In this document: positions 17,390-27,500 of the stretch, in pieces | How the letters are laid out: the number at the start of each line of letters is the position of its first letter | How positions within the stretch are numbered: position 1 is the stretch's first letter | Assembly: GCA_027943745.1 (NCBI GenBank) | Contig: AP025763.1 | Location: forward strand, 1,240,001 to 1,304,000 | Source of the DNA: Neptuniibacter victor | Lineage (GTDB): Bacteria > Pseudomonadota > Gammaproteobacteria > Pseudomonadales > Balneatricaceae | Length of the DNA: 64,000 bases | Reading direction: 5' to 3' | Notes under the pieces: model-generated | Databases searched by the model: none | Seen by the model: the letters and a program-made list of their open reading frames with translations, nothing else | Told to the model about the DNA's origin: nothing | Made by a program: the position numbers and the translations under genes

Positions 17390-18409
17390 TTAATTTATGG
17401 GCTTGGGCGATTGTATCGCGCACCGAAAACCTTTGCTGGTCGAATAAGGGACATCTAGTACTGCTGGATAAGGAACTCTATTGGTCATTACGGTTGGATC
17501 CCATCTAATGTTGCCTCCACGCAATACTCTAAATATACCGGGCTCTTTATTTAGTAATTTAACGGTATGGGGAGCATCGGGGCCCTGCGGGTCATGTTCG
17601 GGGCTATTTTGATAATATTTATCATCGTACCAATCATTTACCCACTCACTGGCGTTGCTCTGTAGGTGATGAAACCCTAAAGGGTTAGGTGGAAAGCTAT
17701 CGACAGGGAAAATCTTATCATCAGGCGTATTTTGATTGCGTTTAATGGTGCCGTCGTTCGTTGCGTAAAATATTTTCTTACCTCGGTTACGGGCCGCAAA
17801 TTCCCATTGTGCCTCTGTGGGTAGGTCAAAAGCATATCCGGTCAGTTTACCTAGCCACAGGCATTGGTCTTTAGCTTCCTGCCAGCCACCTGTACCCGCT
17901 GCCACATTAGGTTGCACTGACCAGTGGTTGGGTTTTTTCTTACGACGTTTTTCTAGTGGTAAAGGTAGCCCATGAGCTAGGTGGTAACGCTCTTTTTCGT
18001 ATAGCGAAGTTTCGTATTTTGATAAAGAGTAGTTGGATAAGGTTACCTTGTGAGCTGGCTTATCATCCAGAGTGTGCGTGGCATAACAGACAGTGCCTTC
18101 TTCCCATGTGGGCGCATAACGGTCGCTTTTGCATTTCATACCGAAATCTCCCATCATAAAACTGCCGCCTTCAATAAAAATCTGATTTTTGATGGCGTTA
18201 ACGGCAATCTCCACAATCTGTTGTTTAAGTTCAGATGTGGCATCTGGGTGTAGTTTGTTTACGTTGCTTTCTATAAGCATGATCCGTTTTGTCGGCACGT
18301 CCTTGCTCGTTGATGATGCTTCAGATGACTGTGAAAGGACAAGGTTCATGCTGATAGCAGATAGAACGATAGGAATAGAAAGATACAAGAGCTGCCTGCT
18401 GCGAAGCAT
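17390..18409 (-). CDS. Secreted formylglycine-generating-enzyme (SUMF1)-like protein
   Basis: This 339-aa protein has an N-terminal signal or anchor helix (LLYLSIPIVLSAISMNLVLS). From about residue 80 the FGE-sulfatase fold pattern is clear: GGSFMMGDFG, PAHKVTLSNYSLSKYETS, FDLPTEAQWEFAARN, SEWVNDWYDDKYY, RVLRGGN and GFRCAI. True FGE oxidises a cysteine in sulfatases; many bacterial members are non-catalytic binding modules, and I see no clear CxxxC-type active-site pair here. SD AAGGACA precedes the ATG. FGE-like proteins recur in T6SS loci, and the PpkA-type kinase in this window carries one. The function here is unknown, but secretion is likely. Confidence 0.8.
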   Translation of the reverse strand: MLRSRQLLYLSIPIVLSAISMNLVLSQSSEASSTSKDVPTKRIMLIESNVNKLHPDATSELKQQIVEIAVNAIKNQIFIEGGSFMMGDFGMKCKSDRYAPTWEEGTVCYATHTLDDKPAHKVTLSNYSLSKYETSLYEKERYHLAHGLPLPLEKRRKKKPNHWSVQPNVAAGTGGWQEAKDQCLWLGKLTGYAFDLPTEAQWEFAARNRGKKIFYATNDGTIKRNQNTPDDKIFPVDSFPPNPLGFHHLQSNASEWVNDWYDDKYYQNSPEHDPQGPDAPHTVKLLNKEPGIFRVLRGGNIRWDPTVMTNRVPYPAVLDVPYSTSKGFRCAIQSPKPIN

Positions 18410-18523
18410 TTGGTTGTCCTTAACTTAATGACCGAAAAATAATAACGGGTATTGTATTGCGATTTGTATAAATGGCAAGTTGAAGCGTGATACCTGTATT
18501 TTATGATTACAGTTGTTAAAAAT

Positions 18524-18549
18524 AATAACTGTTGTTTTAAATAGTTATT
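18524..18549 (-). terminator. Possible weak terminator of the SPOR gene
   Basis: AATAACT (18524-18530) and AGTTATT (18543-18549) form a 7-bp AT-rich stem. Read on the minus strand it is followed by a short T run. It lies just past the stop of the minus-strand SPOR gene. Confidence 0.35.
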
Positions 18550-18562
18550 TTAATTCCATTCT

Positions 18563-19090
18563 TTAAATAGAATCAGTTGTTCTTATCCAGGGCAAATAAC
18601 CTAGTATCTGTGCGGTTTTCTCAGCATGGTTTTGTGCTGTTTTAAAGTTTTCAATCACGGGCGTAATAACATTAAACATCTTAATGTTTTGAATCGTAGT
18701 TGAGATAATCTGCGTTGGTATTTTTGCGTGGTTTTTCTGAAATTGTAATGCGCTGGCTTCTGATGAGAAAGCGGCAAGTTGGAGTATGTAGCCGTTCTTT
18801 AGCGTTACTGCTTTTTCAAATGCAACGGCAGGTGCAGGGGCTGTCGTTTTGAATTTAAGGATTTGGCGGCCGTCCGTGGCGCTGCAGCGTTTGTCGCCGG
18901 TTGTTGGATTGATTCTTTGGCGACAATTTACCGCCCATTTTCCTCGCTGTTCTTGTGTGACTACATAATCAGATGCATTGATTTGGCTATTATATCTAGC
19001 ACTGGGTAGTGTTGATGGAGGGCTTTGAGCAAATGAAAACTGAGCCATAAAAGAAGTCGAAATAACCAATATAATAGTATGAACGTTCAT
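18563..19090 (-). CDS. Periplasmic SPOR-domain protein
   Basis: This 175-aa protein has a signal peptide (MNVHTIILVISTSFMAQFSFA). Residues about 100-170 resemble the SPOR fold (GYILQLAAFSSEASALQFQK...), a roughly 70-aa domain that binds denuded glycan strands of septal peptidoglycan. The middle holds two cysteines (NCRQRINPTTGDKRC). SPOR proteins occur as accessory genes in T6SS clusters, where they may help seat the membrane complex in the cell wall. It is transcribed divergently from the T6SS core, with a 32-bp palindrome between them. Domain call moderate, role inferred. Confidence 0.65.
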   Translation of the reverse strand: MNVHTIILVISTSFMAQFSFAQSPPSTLPSARYNSQINASDYVVTQEQRGKWAVNCRQRINPTTGDKRCSATDGRQILKFKTTAPAPAVAFEKAVTLKNGYILQLAAFSSEASALQFQKNHAKIPTQIISTTIQNIKMFNVITPVIENFKTAQNHAEKTAQILGYLPWIRTTDSI

Positions 19091-19171
19091 TTTTAAATAT
19101 CTTCCATGATTTTGTTTATTAAATGATTAAAGCAATTTCTATGCCTGTGTTTTTAATGTTACTTGCGTTTT

Positions 19172-19203
19172 TTTATGCTCAGTAATTAATTATTGAGCAT
19201 AAA
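19172..19203. promoter_or_regulatory. 32-bp palindrome in the divergent intergenic region
   Basis: TTTATGCTCA and TGAGCATAAA flank a palindromic TAATTAATTA core, with a single mismatched pair. It lies between the divergent SPOR gene and the first gene of the T6SS core block. It could be an operator for a dimeric regulator or a hairpin insulating the two transcription units. Confidence 0.55.
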
Positions 19204-19305
19204 TATTCTCACCTTATTTCTAGGTTTTTTAAAAGTTTGTTTTTTTTAAATAAATAAGTAGACTGGCTTCTGTTTAAATTCAGGCCGCGGTGGATAGGGA
19301 TGTTA

Positions 19306-20067
19306 ATGACACCAATAAAGGAAATTCAGTTTGAAGAAATGTCTGCTCTGCGTGAGCGGTCTCAAAAAATTGGCTCTCTATTGAGTGAGGATTTGCGCGC
19401 ATATACTAAGACCTTAACGGCTTTGTGCGCACCTCGTAAGGTGTTGGGTGAATTTATGCAGAGTGCTTCTCGAGATAAGGTGGTTGGTGCAGAGAAAAAT
19501 TTTGCATTGCTAGAGGAGCGTTATAAGGCTGTCATGAGAGATGCCTTTGGATTATCTGCTAAGTTGTCCACGCCACTGCCTGCCATTCATAATAAATTAT
19601 CGCTTACGCCTTGGTGTTACTCAGAGGTGCTTACAGGGTCGTCTTCTCCTTTGATCTTTTCAACGCCGGTTCGCTGGGTTTTAAGCTACGACTGTAGTTA
19701 TGACTTGCGGGATTTGATTACGGATCGGATTAAATCTGAAGAGTTGCGCTATGAAGAGGTGTCTCCCTTTGTTGTGCGAGCGCTTGTTGCTTGGCTTTTG
19801 TTTGAGCAGAGCCCTGAACTAAAGAGGATTCTTTCTGGATTGGGGTTTGATGTTTCTTTAGAGGTGCTGACTGAGATCTCGGGTGATCTTCCTTATGTTG
19901 TTCTAACTTCTACGGTACCTGCTTTTCGCCCTCAAGATTCGCTTGTTAGCATGGTTTCTCAGCTTTCGGGTGGTTCTTCGTTTGAGGAGTTGGTGGATGT
20001 GGATGGTATCAAGGCGATGCCTTTTGTTTTGAAGGATCGCCTGCTTGCTCAGCTTGAGGGTGTGTGA
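19306..20067 (+). CDS. Unknown T6SS-cluster protein upstream of hcp
   Basis: I prefer the ATG at 19306 because AGGG lies six bases upstream; the ATG at 19300 is possible and adds two residues. The 253-aa product has no signal peptide or membrane segment. It has charged helices at the N-terminus (MSALRERSQKIGSLLSEDLRA) and a hydrophobic-charged C-terminal half (LVAWLLFEQSPELKRILSGLG). I recognise no domain. Its codon use (more GTG/CTT-rich) differs from the AT-rich effector genes. It ends 165 nt before hcp, which has its own promoter, so it may be the last gene of a separate small unit. Confidence 0.65.
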   Translation: MTPIKEIQFEEMSALRERSQKIGSLLSEDLRAYTKTLTALCAPRKVLGEFMQSASRDKVVGAEKNFALLEERYKAVMRDAFGLSAKLSTPLPAIHNKLSLTPWCYSEVLTGSSSPLIFSTPVRWVLSYDCSYDLRDLITDRIKSEELRYEEVSPFVVRALVAWLLFEQSPELKRILSGLGFDVSLEVLTEISGDLPYVVLTSTVPAFRPQDSLVSMVSQLSGGSSFEELVDVDGIKAMPFVLKDRLLAQLEGV

Positions 20068-20171
20068 AATCGCTCATGTGCGTGCATTTGTGCGCAACTG
20101 GGTGTCTGGGATTGTTATGTAAATGTGAATGATCTTTGTGTAGGCCCTGTGAGAAAGGGGTTTTAGAAAGT

Positions 20172-20186
20172 TGGCACAAGGTTTGA
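20172..20186 (+). promoter_or_regulatory. Sigma-54 promoter of hcp and the T6SS core operon
   Basis: TGGCACA-AGGT-TTGA has GG and the -12 GA separated by 10 nt. The -12 element has GA instead of GC, a tolerated but weaker variant. It lies about 47 nt before the hcp ATG at 20233, which has an AAGGAG ribosome site at 20221-20226. RpoN control of hcp is known for several T6SSs. Confidence 0.7.
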
Positions 20187-20232
20187 ATAAGTAAGGTTAC
20201 TTTTTTAAACCACACAATCTAAGGAGAGATAT

Positions 20233-20748
20233 ATGCCAACTCCAGGTTATATGTCCATTGAGGGTGAAACTCAGGGCAACATCACTGAAGGCGCTAACAG
20301 CATGGATTCCATGGGTAACCGTTTTCAGGAAGATCACGAGAACGAAATCACGGTTCAGGGCTTTCAGCATCAGATCTTGATTCCACGTGATCCGCAAAGT
20401 GGGCAGCCAAGTGGCCAACGAGTTCATGACGCATTGGTTATTACTAAGATTTACGATAAAGCTTCGCCAAAGCTTTATGAAGCACTAACAAGTGGTGAGC
20501 GTCTTCCTAAGATCGTTTTGAAGTGGTACCGCACTTCAATGACTGGTCAGCAGGAACACTATTTCACGCATGAGCTTGAAGACGCAATGATCGTTGATAT
20601 CAAGGCGAATATGCCTAACTGTCAAGATCCAAATATGGCGCACTTCACGCATATGGAAGATATTTCGTTTACGTATCGAAAAATCTCCTGGACACATGAA
20701 GTGTCTGGTACGTCAGGGTCTGATGACTGGCGTGCACCAAAAACTTAA
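20233..20748 (+). CDS. hcp: Hcp/TssD, T6SS tube protein
   Basis: This 171-aa protein is a typical Hcp: MPTPGYMSIEGETQGNITEGA at the start, then ENEITVQGFQHQI, and EDISFTYRKISWTHEVSGTSGSDDWR at the end. Hcp hexamers stack to form the inner tube propelled into target cells, and small effectors can ride in its lumen. It has its own sigma-54 promoter and strong SD, and a hairpin follows it. The hairpin may let hcp be made in excess of the downstream membrane-complex genes. Confidence 0.97.
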   Translation: MPTPGYMSIEGETQGNITEGANSMDSMGNRFQEDHENEITVQGFQHQILIPRDPQSGQPSGQRVHDALVITKIYDKASPKLYEALTSGERLPKIVLKWYRTSMTGQQEHYFTHELEDAMIVDIKANMPNCQDPNMAHFTHMEDISFTYRKISWTHEVSGTSGSDDWRAPKT

Positions 20749-20774
20749 TAAGCAACATTATTAAGTTTTTAAAT

Positions 20775-20815
20775 GGCTGTCGACCTGCATTTAGCTGTAG
20801 GTCTGACGGCCTTTT
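20775..20815 (+). terminator. Attenuator or terminator between hcp and tssJ
   Basis: GGCTGTCGACCTGC pairs imperfectly with GTAGGTCTGACGGCC and is followed by TTTT. It probably allows partial read-through into tssJ, giving hcp-rich expression. Confidence 0.65.
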
Positions 20816-20858
20816 GTGTATTAAAACGAATCAAATGGATTGAGCAAAAGGAGCTGTT

Positions 20859-21524
20859 ATGTTGAAGGGAGTGGGGAGATTTTTAAGGCAGAGTAGTTGC
20901 CTGATGTTGGTTCTCTCTTTAGCAGGTTGTGTCTCGGTTAATGTTCAGGAAGAGGCCCCGCCAGTAGGTGTGATTACACTGGCTGTTTCAGCTCACCCTT
21001 TAACTAATATGGACCTTTCTGGTCGTCCTTCGCCAACAGTGATTCGCATCTACCAGTTACGTAAAGAAGTTGATTTTAAAGAAGCTAGCTTTTTCGATTT
21101 ATATGATCAGGATAAAGTGTTGCTATCCGCAGACCTCCTGTCGCGTGAAGAGCTCGTTATTGCCCCCGGCTCTTTTTCTACACAGTCATTCGGTGTAAAT
21201 CCAGAAGCACACTTTTTGGCCGTTATGGCCGCTTTTCAAGATACAGGTAATGCGATTCAGAAACAGATCGTTGCTATCGACGCAGGGGTTGATGTGTCTT
21301 TGGTGGCTTATCTCAATGGTAATTTGCTTAGCCTTGCCGCGAATAACGCTAATGGGCTCCAGCCAGCGGGTACGGTTAAATCGAAGGTTGCGCCACAGGG
21401 AATTACGACAGGTGCCCCGCAAGGTGTAAAGCTGGAAGATGGCCAGGTAAAAGTTAATCCGCTGGGATTAGAGGATTGTAAAAACGCTGGGTTGGTTGAC
21501 CTACTGATAAAAGAGGGATGTTAA
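20859..21524 (+). CDS. tssJ: TssJ outer-membrane lipoprotein
   Basis: This 221-aa protein has lipobox LAGC (LMLVLSLAGC, then VSV). It has the TssJ transthyretin-like pattern: ITLAVSAHPLTNMDLSGRPSPTVIRIYQL, FKEASFFDLYDQD, and the SREELVIAPG linker. TssJ anchors in the outer membrane and holds TssM of the membrane complex. The C-terminal 60 residues (GTVKSKVAPQGITTGAPQG...) are a low-complexity tail ending in two cysteines, longer than in most TssJ proteins. tssK starts immediately after the stop. Confidence 0.92.
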   Translation: MLKGVGRFLRQSSCLMLVLSLAGCVSVNVQEEAPPVGVITLAVSAHPLTNMDLSGRPSPTVIRIYQLRKEVDFKEASFFDLYDQDKVLLSADLLSREELVIAPGSFSTQSFGVNPEAHFLAVMAAFQDTGNAIQKQIVAIDAGVDVSLVAYLNGNLLSLAANNANGLQPAGTVKSKVAPQGITTGAPQGVKLEDGQVKVNPLGLEDCKNAGLVDLLIKEGC

Positions 21525-22880
21525 TTGGCTAACAAGGTTGTTTGGCATGAGGGAATGTTTCTTCGCCCTCATCATTTTCAGCAGTTTGAGCGCTACCTAG
21601 ATAAAGAGCTTACCAACCGTAGTAAGGCTTTGTTGCCATATTCTTGGGGCTTTTCCACGCTTAGTATTAATCAATCGAATCTTGAAATAGGCGAGTTCAC
21701 ACTTGATGCATGCGCGGGTGTATTTCCAGATGGTACAGGCTTTAATACTGCAACGGGTGATGCGGCGCCTCTCTCAATTAGAGTACCGGATGCGATTCAA
21801 GATGCGGTTGTTTATTTAGCTATCCCTCTGCGTCAGGAGGGAGCCGCGGAAGTTGGTGAAAGTGATCATCGTAATAGTTTAGTACGTTATATGCCTCGTT
21901 CACTGGAGTTAAAAGATACGACGGCTGAACACGGTGAAAGCTCAACCATTCAAGTAGGCGAGTTAAGAATGCGTCTGTTTGTTGAACCGCAACGGGCTGG
22001 TGATAATTCGTTATCTGTTCCGCAAGGTTATACCCGCATAGCGGTTGCGCACATCGAAGAGATAAAGGGTGAAAAAATTCGCCTACGCGATGATTATATC
22101 CCTACCGTACTCCATACACATGCTTCAAAATTATTATCCGATTTTACTACTGAACTACATAGCTTAGTGATGACTCGTGCTAGGGAACTCGCAAGTAGAG
22201 TAGCTGGCGGTGGCGGTAAAGGCGGGGTTGCAGAAGTCACAGACTTTATGTTGCTACAGGTGCTAAATCGACTCGATCCTGTACTAAATTTACTGCGTGA
22301 TTTAGAAGAACTTCATCCGCTAGATCTTTATGAGCGTTTGTTAGGCATGGCGGGTGAACTTTCAACATTTATGAAGAAGGATAAGCGTTCGCCAGAATAT
22401 CCTAAGTATGAGCATGAAGCTTTATTTGAAACTTTCTCCCCGTTAATCATCGATCTGCGTGAATCGTTTGGCACGGTGCTAGAAAATATTGCTGAATCTA
22501 TTGCGTTGTCGCCTCCGCAGTACGGTATTCGGGCGGCACGAATACACGATCGCACTTTATTAAGAAGTGCTGACTTTATTTTGGCTGTGAGTGCCCAAGT
22601 TCCTCAAGAGAAACTTAGAAAACAGTTCCCTGCACAGATGAAAATAGGGCCCGTAGAAAAAATTCGTGAGTTAATCAGTAGTGCACTACCGGGGATATCT
22701 GTTTCCGATCTTCCAGTTGCACCGCGTGAGATTCCTTACCATGCGGGCTTTACTTATTTCCAGCTCGATGTAAGTGATCCTTTGTGGAAAGGGCTAGATC
22801 AATCAGGTGGGATTGCTTTCCATATAGGAGGCGACTTTCCAGGTCTTGAGTGCCAATTTTGGGCGATTAAACGGCGTTAA
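21525..22880 (+). CDS. tssK: TssK, baseplate-membrane complex connector
   Basis: This 451-aa protein starts at a TTG that directly follows the tssJ stop, with AGAGGGA upstream. The N-terminus MANKVVWHEGMFLRPHHFQQ is the TssK signature. Conserved C-terminal features (IRELISSALPGISVSDLPVAPREIPYHAGFTYFQLD) are present. TssK trimers link the baseplate to TssL/TssM. Full length and intact. Confidence 0.96.
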   Translation: MANKVVWHEGMFLRPHHFQQFERYLDKELTNRSKALLPYSWGFSTLSINQSNLEIGEFTLDACAGVFPDGTGFNTATGDAAPLSIRVPDAIQDAVVYLAIPLRQEGAAEVGESDHRNSLVRYMPRSLELKDTTAEHGESSTIQVGELRMRLFVEPQRAGDNSLSVPQGYTRIAVAHIEEIKGEKIRLRDDYIPTVLHTHASKLLSDFTTELHSLVMTRARELASRVAGGGGKGGVAEVTDFMLLQVLNRLDPVLNLLRDLEELHPLDLYERLLGMAGELSTFMKKDKRSPEYPKYEHEALFETFSPLIIDLRESFGTVLENIAESIALSPPQYGIRAARIHDRTLLRSADFILAVSAQVPQEKLRKQFPAQMKIGPVEKIRELISSALPGISVSDLPVAPREIPYHAGFTYFQLDVSDPLWKGLDQSGGIAFHIGGDFPGLECQFWAIKRR

Positions 22881-22894
22881 CGGAGTGCTTTTTC

Positions 22895-24526
22895 ATGGAA
22901 GATCAAACAATAATTCGGCCAACGCCTGGCGGTCGTAGGCCTCAAAGGTCAGCTAATAATGATCGGGCTCAACAGCCTGATAGAGAACAAAGAAGTGATG
23001 CGGCTCAATCACGGTCACAGGAAGCATATCCTCCGCGCTCTTATCAGCCCGAACACGAGCATCGACCTGTTCCTCAAACTGCTCCACAGACCCCGTATTC
23101 TCAAAATTCGCCGGGGTATGAACAGCAGGGGTATTCATCTAGCCAGAGCCATCAGCCAGCCCAAGGCCATCAGTCGGCTCAAGGCTATCAATCAGCTCAA
23201 GGCTCTCGGCCGGCTCAAGGCTACCAGCAAGACCCTCCTCAAGGGTATGCTCAGCAGGGGTATAGTCAACCAGCAGGCCAATATCAGCAACCAAGCTATT
23301 CTGAGCAAGGTTACGGTGCGGGCGAAATATTGGATGAGAATCCCTTGTTGGCAATGGTCGCGCCTTTGCTTGCTTTTACTAGCAAGATTCAAAGCGCATC
23401 CGAATGTCCAAATTTAGATGAGTACCATCGCTATTCGCTCGACCAATTGAACTTCTACCGGAGTCAGGGGTGGGGAATAAACGCTGACCCGAATACGGCG
23501 TACCAGATTAGTTATGCCATCTGCTCACTGATTGATGAAATAGTTTTGAATACCCCTTGGGGCAGTACCAGTAAATGGTCTGGCGATAGTATGTTGATTA
23601 ATTTGCATCAAGAAGCATGGGGAGGTGAAAACTTTTTTCACTATCTTCAAGAGTTGATGCAGCGTCCGGCGACTAATCTACTGGTATTAGAGTTCTACTA
23701 TTGCTGTTTATCTCTGGGGTTTGAGGGTAAATATCGTCGCCTTGCCAATGGTCGAAGAGAACTGGACCAACTTAGAAGTGAGCTGTATGTCATGATCAGC
23801 CGGCAGAGAGATCGAGAGCCTCAAGGGCTTTCACCTGCTTGGTTCGGTTTAGATGTGGCGCATCAAGGTTTTGTAAGGCATCTGCCTCAGTGGGTTGTTT
23901 GGTCTGTTGCATGCGTTTTACTTGCTGCGTCTTATATCGGTTTTAATTGGTATTTAAACCAACAATCAGACCAAGTAATGACAACGCTAGCCAAGCTAGG
24001 TCAAGCGGATGCGGTTCAGGTTACGCCAATTAATATTGATAAATTAAATCGATTTGTACCAGCAGAGGCCCCAGTTCTTGATTTTAAACGGGTAGATCTA
24101 GTGGGTATGCTGTCGCCGCCACTTAAGGCTGAACTGGATAGTGGTGTGATTGAATTGATTGACGATGCGACTCACACGCGGGTGCGTATTCGTCATAGTA
24201 AGTTATTTGCATCGGGCCAATCAGAAGTTTCCGCTCGTTTTATTCCTTTGATTCAACGTATCGGTGAAATTATCCCTGAGCTATCTGCACCGATCGAGGT
24301 TCAGGGTCATTCGGATAACGTGCCTATTTTTTCGGCTCGATTTCCTTCGAATTGGGTTTTATCCAAATCTCGTGCTGATGCGGTAGGAAAACTGCTAAAG
24401 CAGAATTTACCGGCACAGCAAACCGTAAGAACCGAAGGGTTAGCGGATAGTGAACCGTTAGTGCCAAACTCGTCTGCACAGAATCGTGCATTGAACCGTC
24501 GTGTTGAGATTGTATTGCGCAAGTAG
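22895..24526 (+). CDS. tssL: TssL (IcmH/DotU) with a C-terminal OmpA peptidoglycan-binding domain
   Basis: This 543-aa protein begins with about 145 residues rich in Gln, Pro, Ser and Tyr, including short repeats of the type QGYQSA (nt about 23145-23230). The DotU domain (about 150-320) has SYAICSLIDEIVLNTPWGS and QEAWGGENFFHYLQ. A transmembrane helix (WVVWSVACVLLAASYIGFNW, about 330-350) follows. The OmpA-like domain (about 430-543) has VQGHSDNVP and NRALNRRVEIVL. This 'evolved' TssL joins the inner-membrane complex to the cell wall. The repetitive N-terminus may vary in length between strains. Confidence 0.95.
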   Translation: MEDQTIIRPTPGGRRPQRSANNDRAQQPDREQRSDAAQSRSQEAYPPRSYQPEHEHRPVPQTAPQTPYSQNSPGYEQQGYSSSQSHQPAQGHQSAQGYQSAQGSRPAQGYQQDPPQGYAQQGYSQPAGQYQQPSYSEQGYGAGEILDENPLLAMVAPLLAFTSKIQSASECPNLDEYHRYSLDQLNFYRSQGWGINADPNTAYQISYAICSLIDEIVLNTPWGSTSKWSGDSMLINLHQEAWGGENFFHYLQELMQRPATNLLVLEFYYCCLSLGFEGKYRRLANGRRELDQLRSELYVMISRQRDREPQGLSPAWFGLDVAHQGFVRHLPQWVVWSVACVLLAASYIGFNWYLNQQSDQVMTTLAKLGQADAVQVTPINIDKLNRFVPAEAPVLDFKRVDLVGMLSPPLKAELDSGVIELIDDATHTRVRIRHSKLFASGQSEVSARFIPLIQRIGEIIPELSAPIEVQGHSDNVPIFSARFPSNWVLSKSRADAVGKLLKQNLPAQQTVRTEGLADSEPLVPNSSAQNRALNRRVEIVLRK

Positions 24527-24562
24527 TAATGCACTTAAAGGGATTTTTTAACAGGATCTATC

Positions 24563-27500
24563 GTGAAAAAGATTGTTGGTTTCATCTCAAATAAATGGTT
24601 TTTACAGGTTTTAGGGTTGATCTGTGTTGCGCTATTAATCTGGTTTATCGGGCCGTTAATTGCCATTGCAGATAGCTATTTTCTGGCCTCTGATTTTGCT
24701 CGGTTACTGGCGATTGTTATCGTTGTTGCTCTTTGGGGGGCAAATGTAGCGCGTTTGCATTGGCGCTCGAAAAAGAATAATGAACAGTTGATGGAAAATC
24801 TGTCGAGCAATCATCAGGTTGAACTGCGTGAAGAGCAAGCTACTGCTGAAGAGCAAGGGGTAATAAGCGAACGCTTTGATGAGGCGCTTGAGGTACTTAA
24901 TGCACAGGGTAAAAAAGGGAAAAAGGGAAAGTTTGCACTGTATGAACTTCCTTGGTACATCATTATCGGCCCTCCAGGATCTGGTAAAACAACGGCTTTA
25001 GTTAATTCCGGTTTACATTTTCCTTTGGCAGATAAAATGGGAAGTGAGTCTGTTCAAGGCATCGGTGGAACAAGGCACTGTGATTGGTGGTTTGCAGATG
25101 AAGCGGTAATGATCGATACAGCTGGCCGATTCACAACTCAAGATAGTCATGAGTCTGTTGATAGGGCTGCATGGCAAAAATTCATGGATTTGCTGAAATT
25201 CAATCGCCCTCAACAGCCTATTAATGGTGCGATCGTGGCTATGAGTATGGCCGATTTGATGCAGCAATCAGATGATGAACGACGTCAATGCGCAAAAACG
25301 ATTCGCCGCCGAATTGAAGAGCTTCAGGAAAACTTAGGTATAAGATTTCCTGTCTATTTCACCTTTACTAAGTGCGACTTAATACCTGGGTTTAGTGAGT
25401 TTTTTGATGGTTATGATAAAGAGGGGCGTAGTCAGGTCTGGGGTGAAACCTTTGGTATTAATGCGGCAGGAAATACTGACCTTTCTATTGAGCACTACCC
25501 TGAACATTTTGAACAGCTAACAGCTCGGTTACAGCAACAGGTGTTAGAGCGTCTTCATCATGAACATGATCCTGATAAACGTGGTTTGATTTTAGGCTTT
25601 CCTAGTCAGTTTTCAGGGTTAAGAGATATTGTTTCGCTTTTTTTGTCAGAAGCCTTTTCTGCTAGTCGATATAGTGAACCAGCGCTATTACGTGGGGTGT
25701 ACTACACAAGTGGAACTCAGGTGGGTTCGCCTATAGATCGGCTGCTTGGGAATTTAGTACGGAGCTTTGGTTTTGGTCGCGCCACGATGGTGGGAGGCAG
25801 TGGCAAAGGTAAAAGCTTCTTTATTCGTAATCTACTTACTCAGGTCATTATCGGTGAGGCGGGTGTTGCTGGCTTAGATCAAGGGCTACTGAAGCGTAAA
25901 ACTTGGCTACAACGGATGAGCGCATTAGCTGCGGTACTTATCGTAGGCATTGGCTGTGGTGCTTGGGGTTGGTCTTATCTAAATAATACTGCGTCCAATA
26001 CAGCATTAAATGAAGTGAAGTCACACCAGGTAGTGGCTCCATTAGCCGGTGCTGATTTCCGGGCTGTTTTGCCTAGTTTAGATAAATTGAACGCAGTTCC
26101 TTCCGTTTATTCTGTTGCGGGTTTTGATCATCGATTCGGCTTGTTTCAAGGAGACAAGGTTAAAGAGGGATCGCAAGCTGCTTATCGGAAATGGCTAGAA
26201 AGTCAGTTTCTTCCTGTGCTAGTGGCGCGAATTGAAGAGCTGATAATTGCAAATGATCCGCGAGATACCAGTGCGCTCTATGAGTTGTTGCGGGTATATC
26301 TGATGTATGGCGGTGTACGTACTTATGATGCTGAGCTACTTAAGAACTGGGCAATGCTCGATTGGCAGGCAGATAATGAACTGACTGAGGAGGAGTTGGC
26401 TCAATTAGAGCAGCATCTCGATATCCTATTGGAAGAAGGTTTTTCACCGGTCGCCATGAACGACAAAATTATTACAGAAGCGCGTAAGAATTTGTCTCGT
26501 GATCCATTAGAAAAACAGGTCTATCAAGCGGTTAAACGAGAATTAAAACAGAGTCGGCAAAATGACCTTGTTTTGGAAGATATGTTGGGTCCCTACGGAT
26601 TTGATGTATTTCGTAGCAAAATGGGGCAAGACTTAAAACAATTTGTCATGCCTGGTTTCTTTACCAAAAAAGGTTTTTATGAGCTGTTTTTACCTAACAG
26701 TGTCGAAATTTCTAAGCGCTATTTAGAAAATAATTGGGTGATGGGGGAGCGTTATCAACAAGCTAATGTTGATTTAAGCGCTTTGCAACGAAAGGTACTT
26801 AATCTCTATTACAGCGATTACATTAAAAATTGGGATGGTTTACTGGATGACTTAGATGTTAAAAAACCAGCCAATGCTAGAGATAGTGTGCGTCAAGTAA
26901 GTATCTCTGCAGGCATTGATAGTCCTGTTCGGTATCTATTGGAAGCCGTGAAAGAACAGACCACCCTAACTAAATATGCAGTTGCTGGCCAGGCTGAGGG
27001 ATCAGAGGATTTAGCACGTTCTGTTGCAAGTCTTAATCAAAAAGCGGCGGTCCAACAACAGCGTGTGAGTAAGTTACTTCGAAATGCCAAGAAAGCGGGT
27101 CTTTTAGATCAGCTAGGTGGAAACTTGGGCGAGCGTGTTGAACGTCACTATACGCCTTACCATAAGTTACTTGAGCGTAGGGGTAATAGTACGTTATTTG
27201 ATCGCTTAAGTGATGATTTAGCGACGCTAGGTATGTATATGGATAGCGTGGCAAACTCCTCATTCTCAAGTACGGGGGCACTTGATGCAGCACAGAGCCG
27301 AATGGCACAAGGCGGCAAAGATCCAATTGGTAAAGTAAATAGCTACCAACACAGTCTACCGCCGGTTATGCAGGGGTGGGTTGGTGATCTGGGCACTCAA
27401 AATTGGAAGATGATGCTCAGTGGTACTATGGATGAGTTAAACCAATTGTGGAAAACTCAGGTTTATCAAGAGTGCAAAGCTTTTGTCGCCGGCCGTTTCC

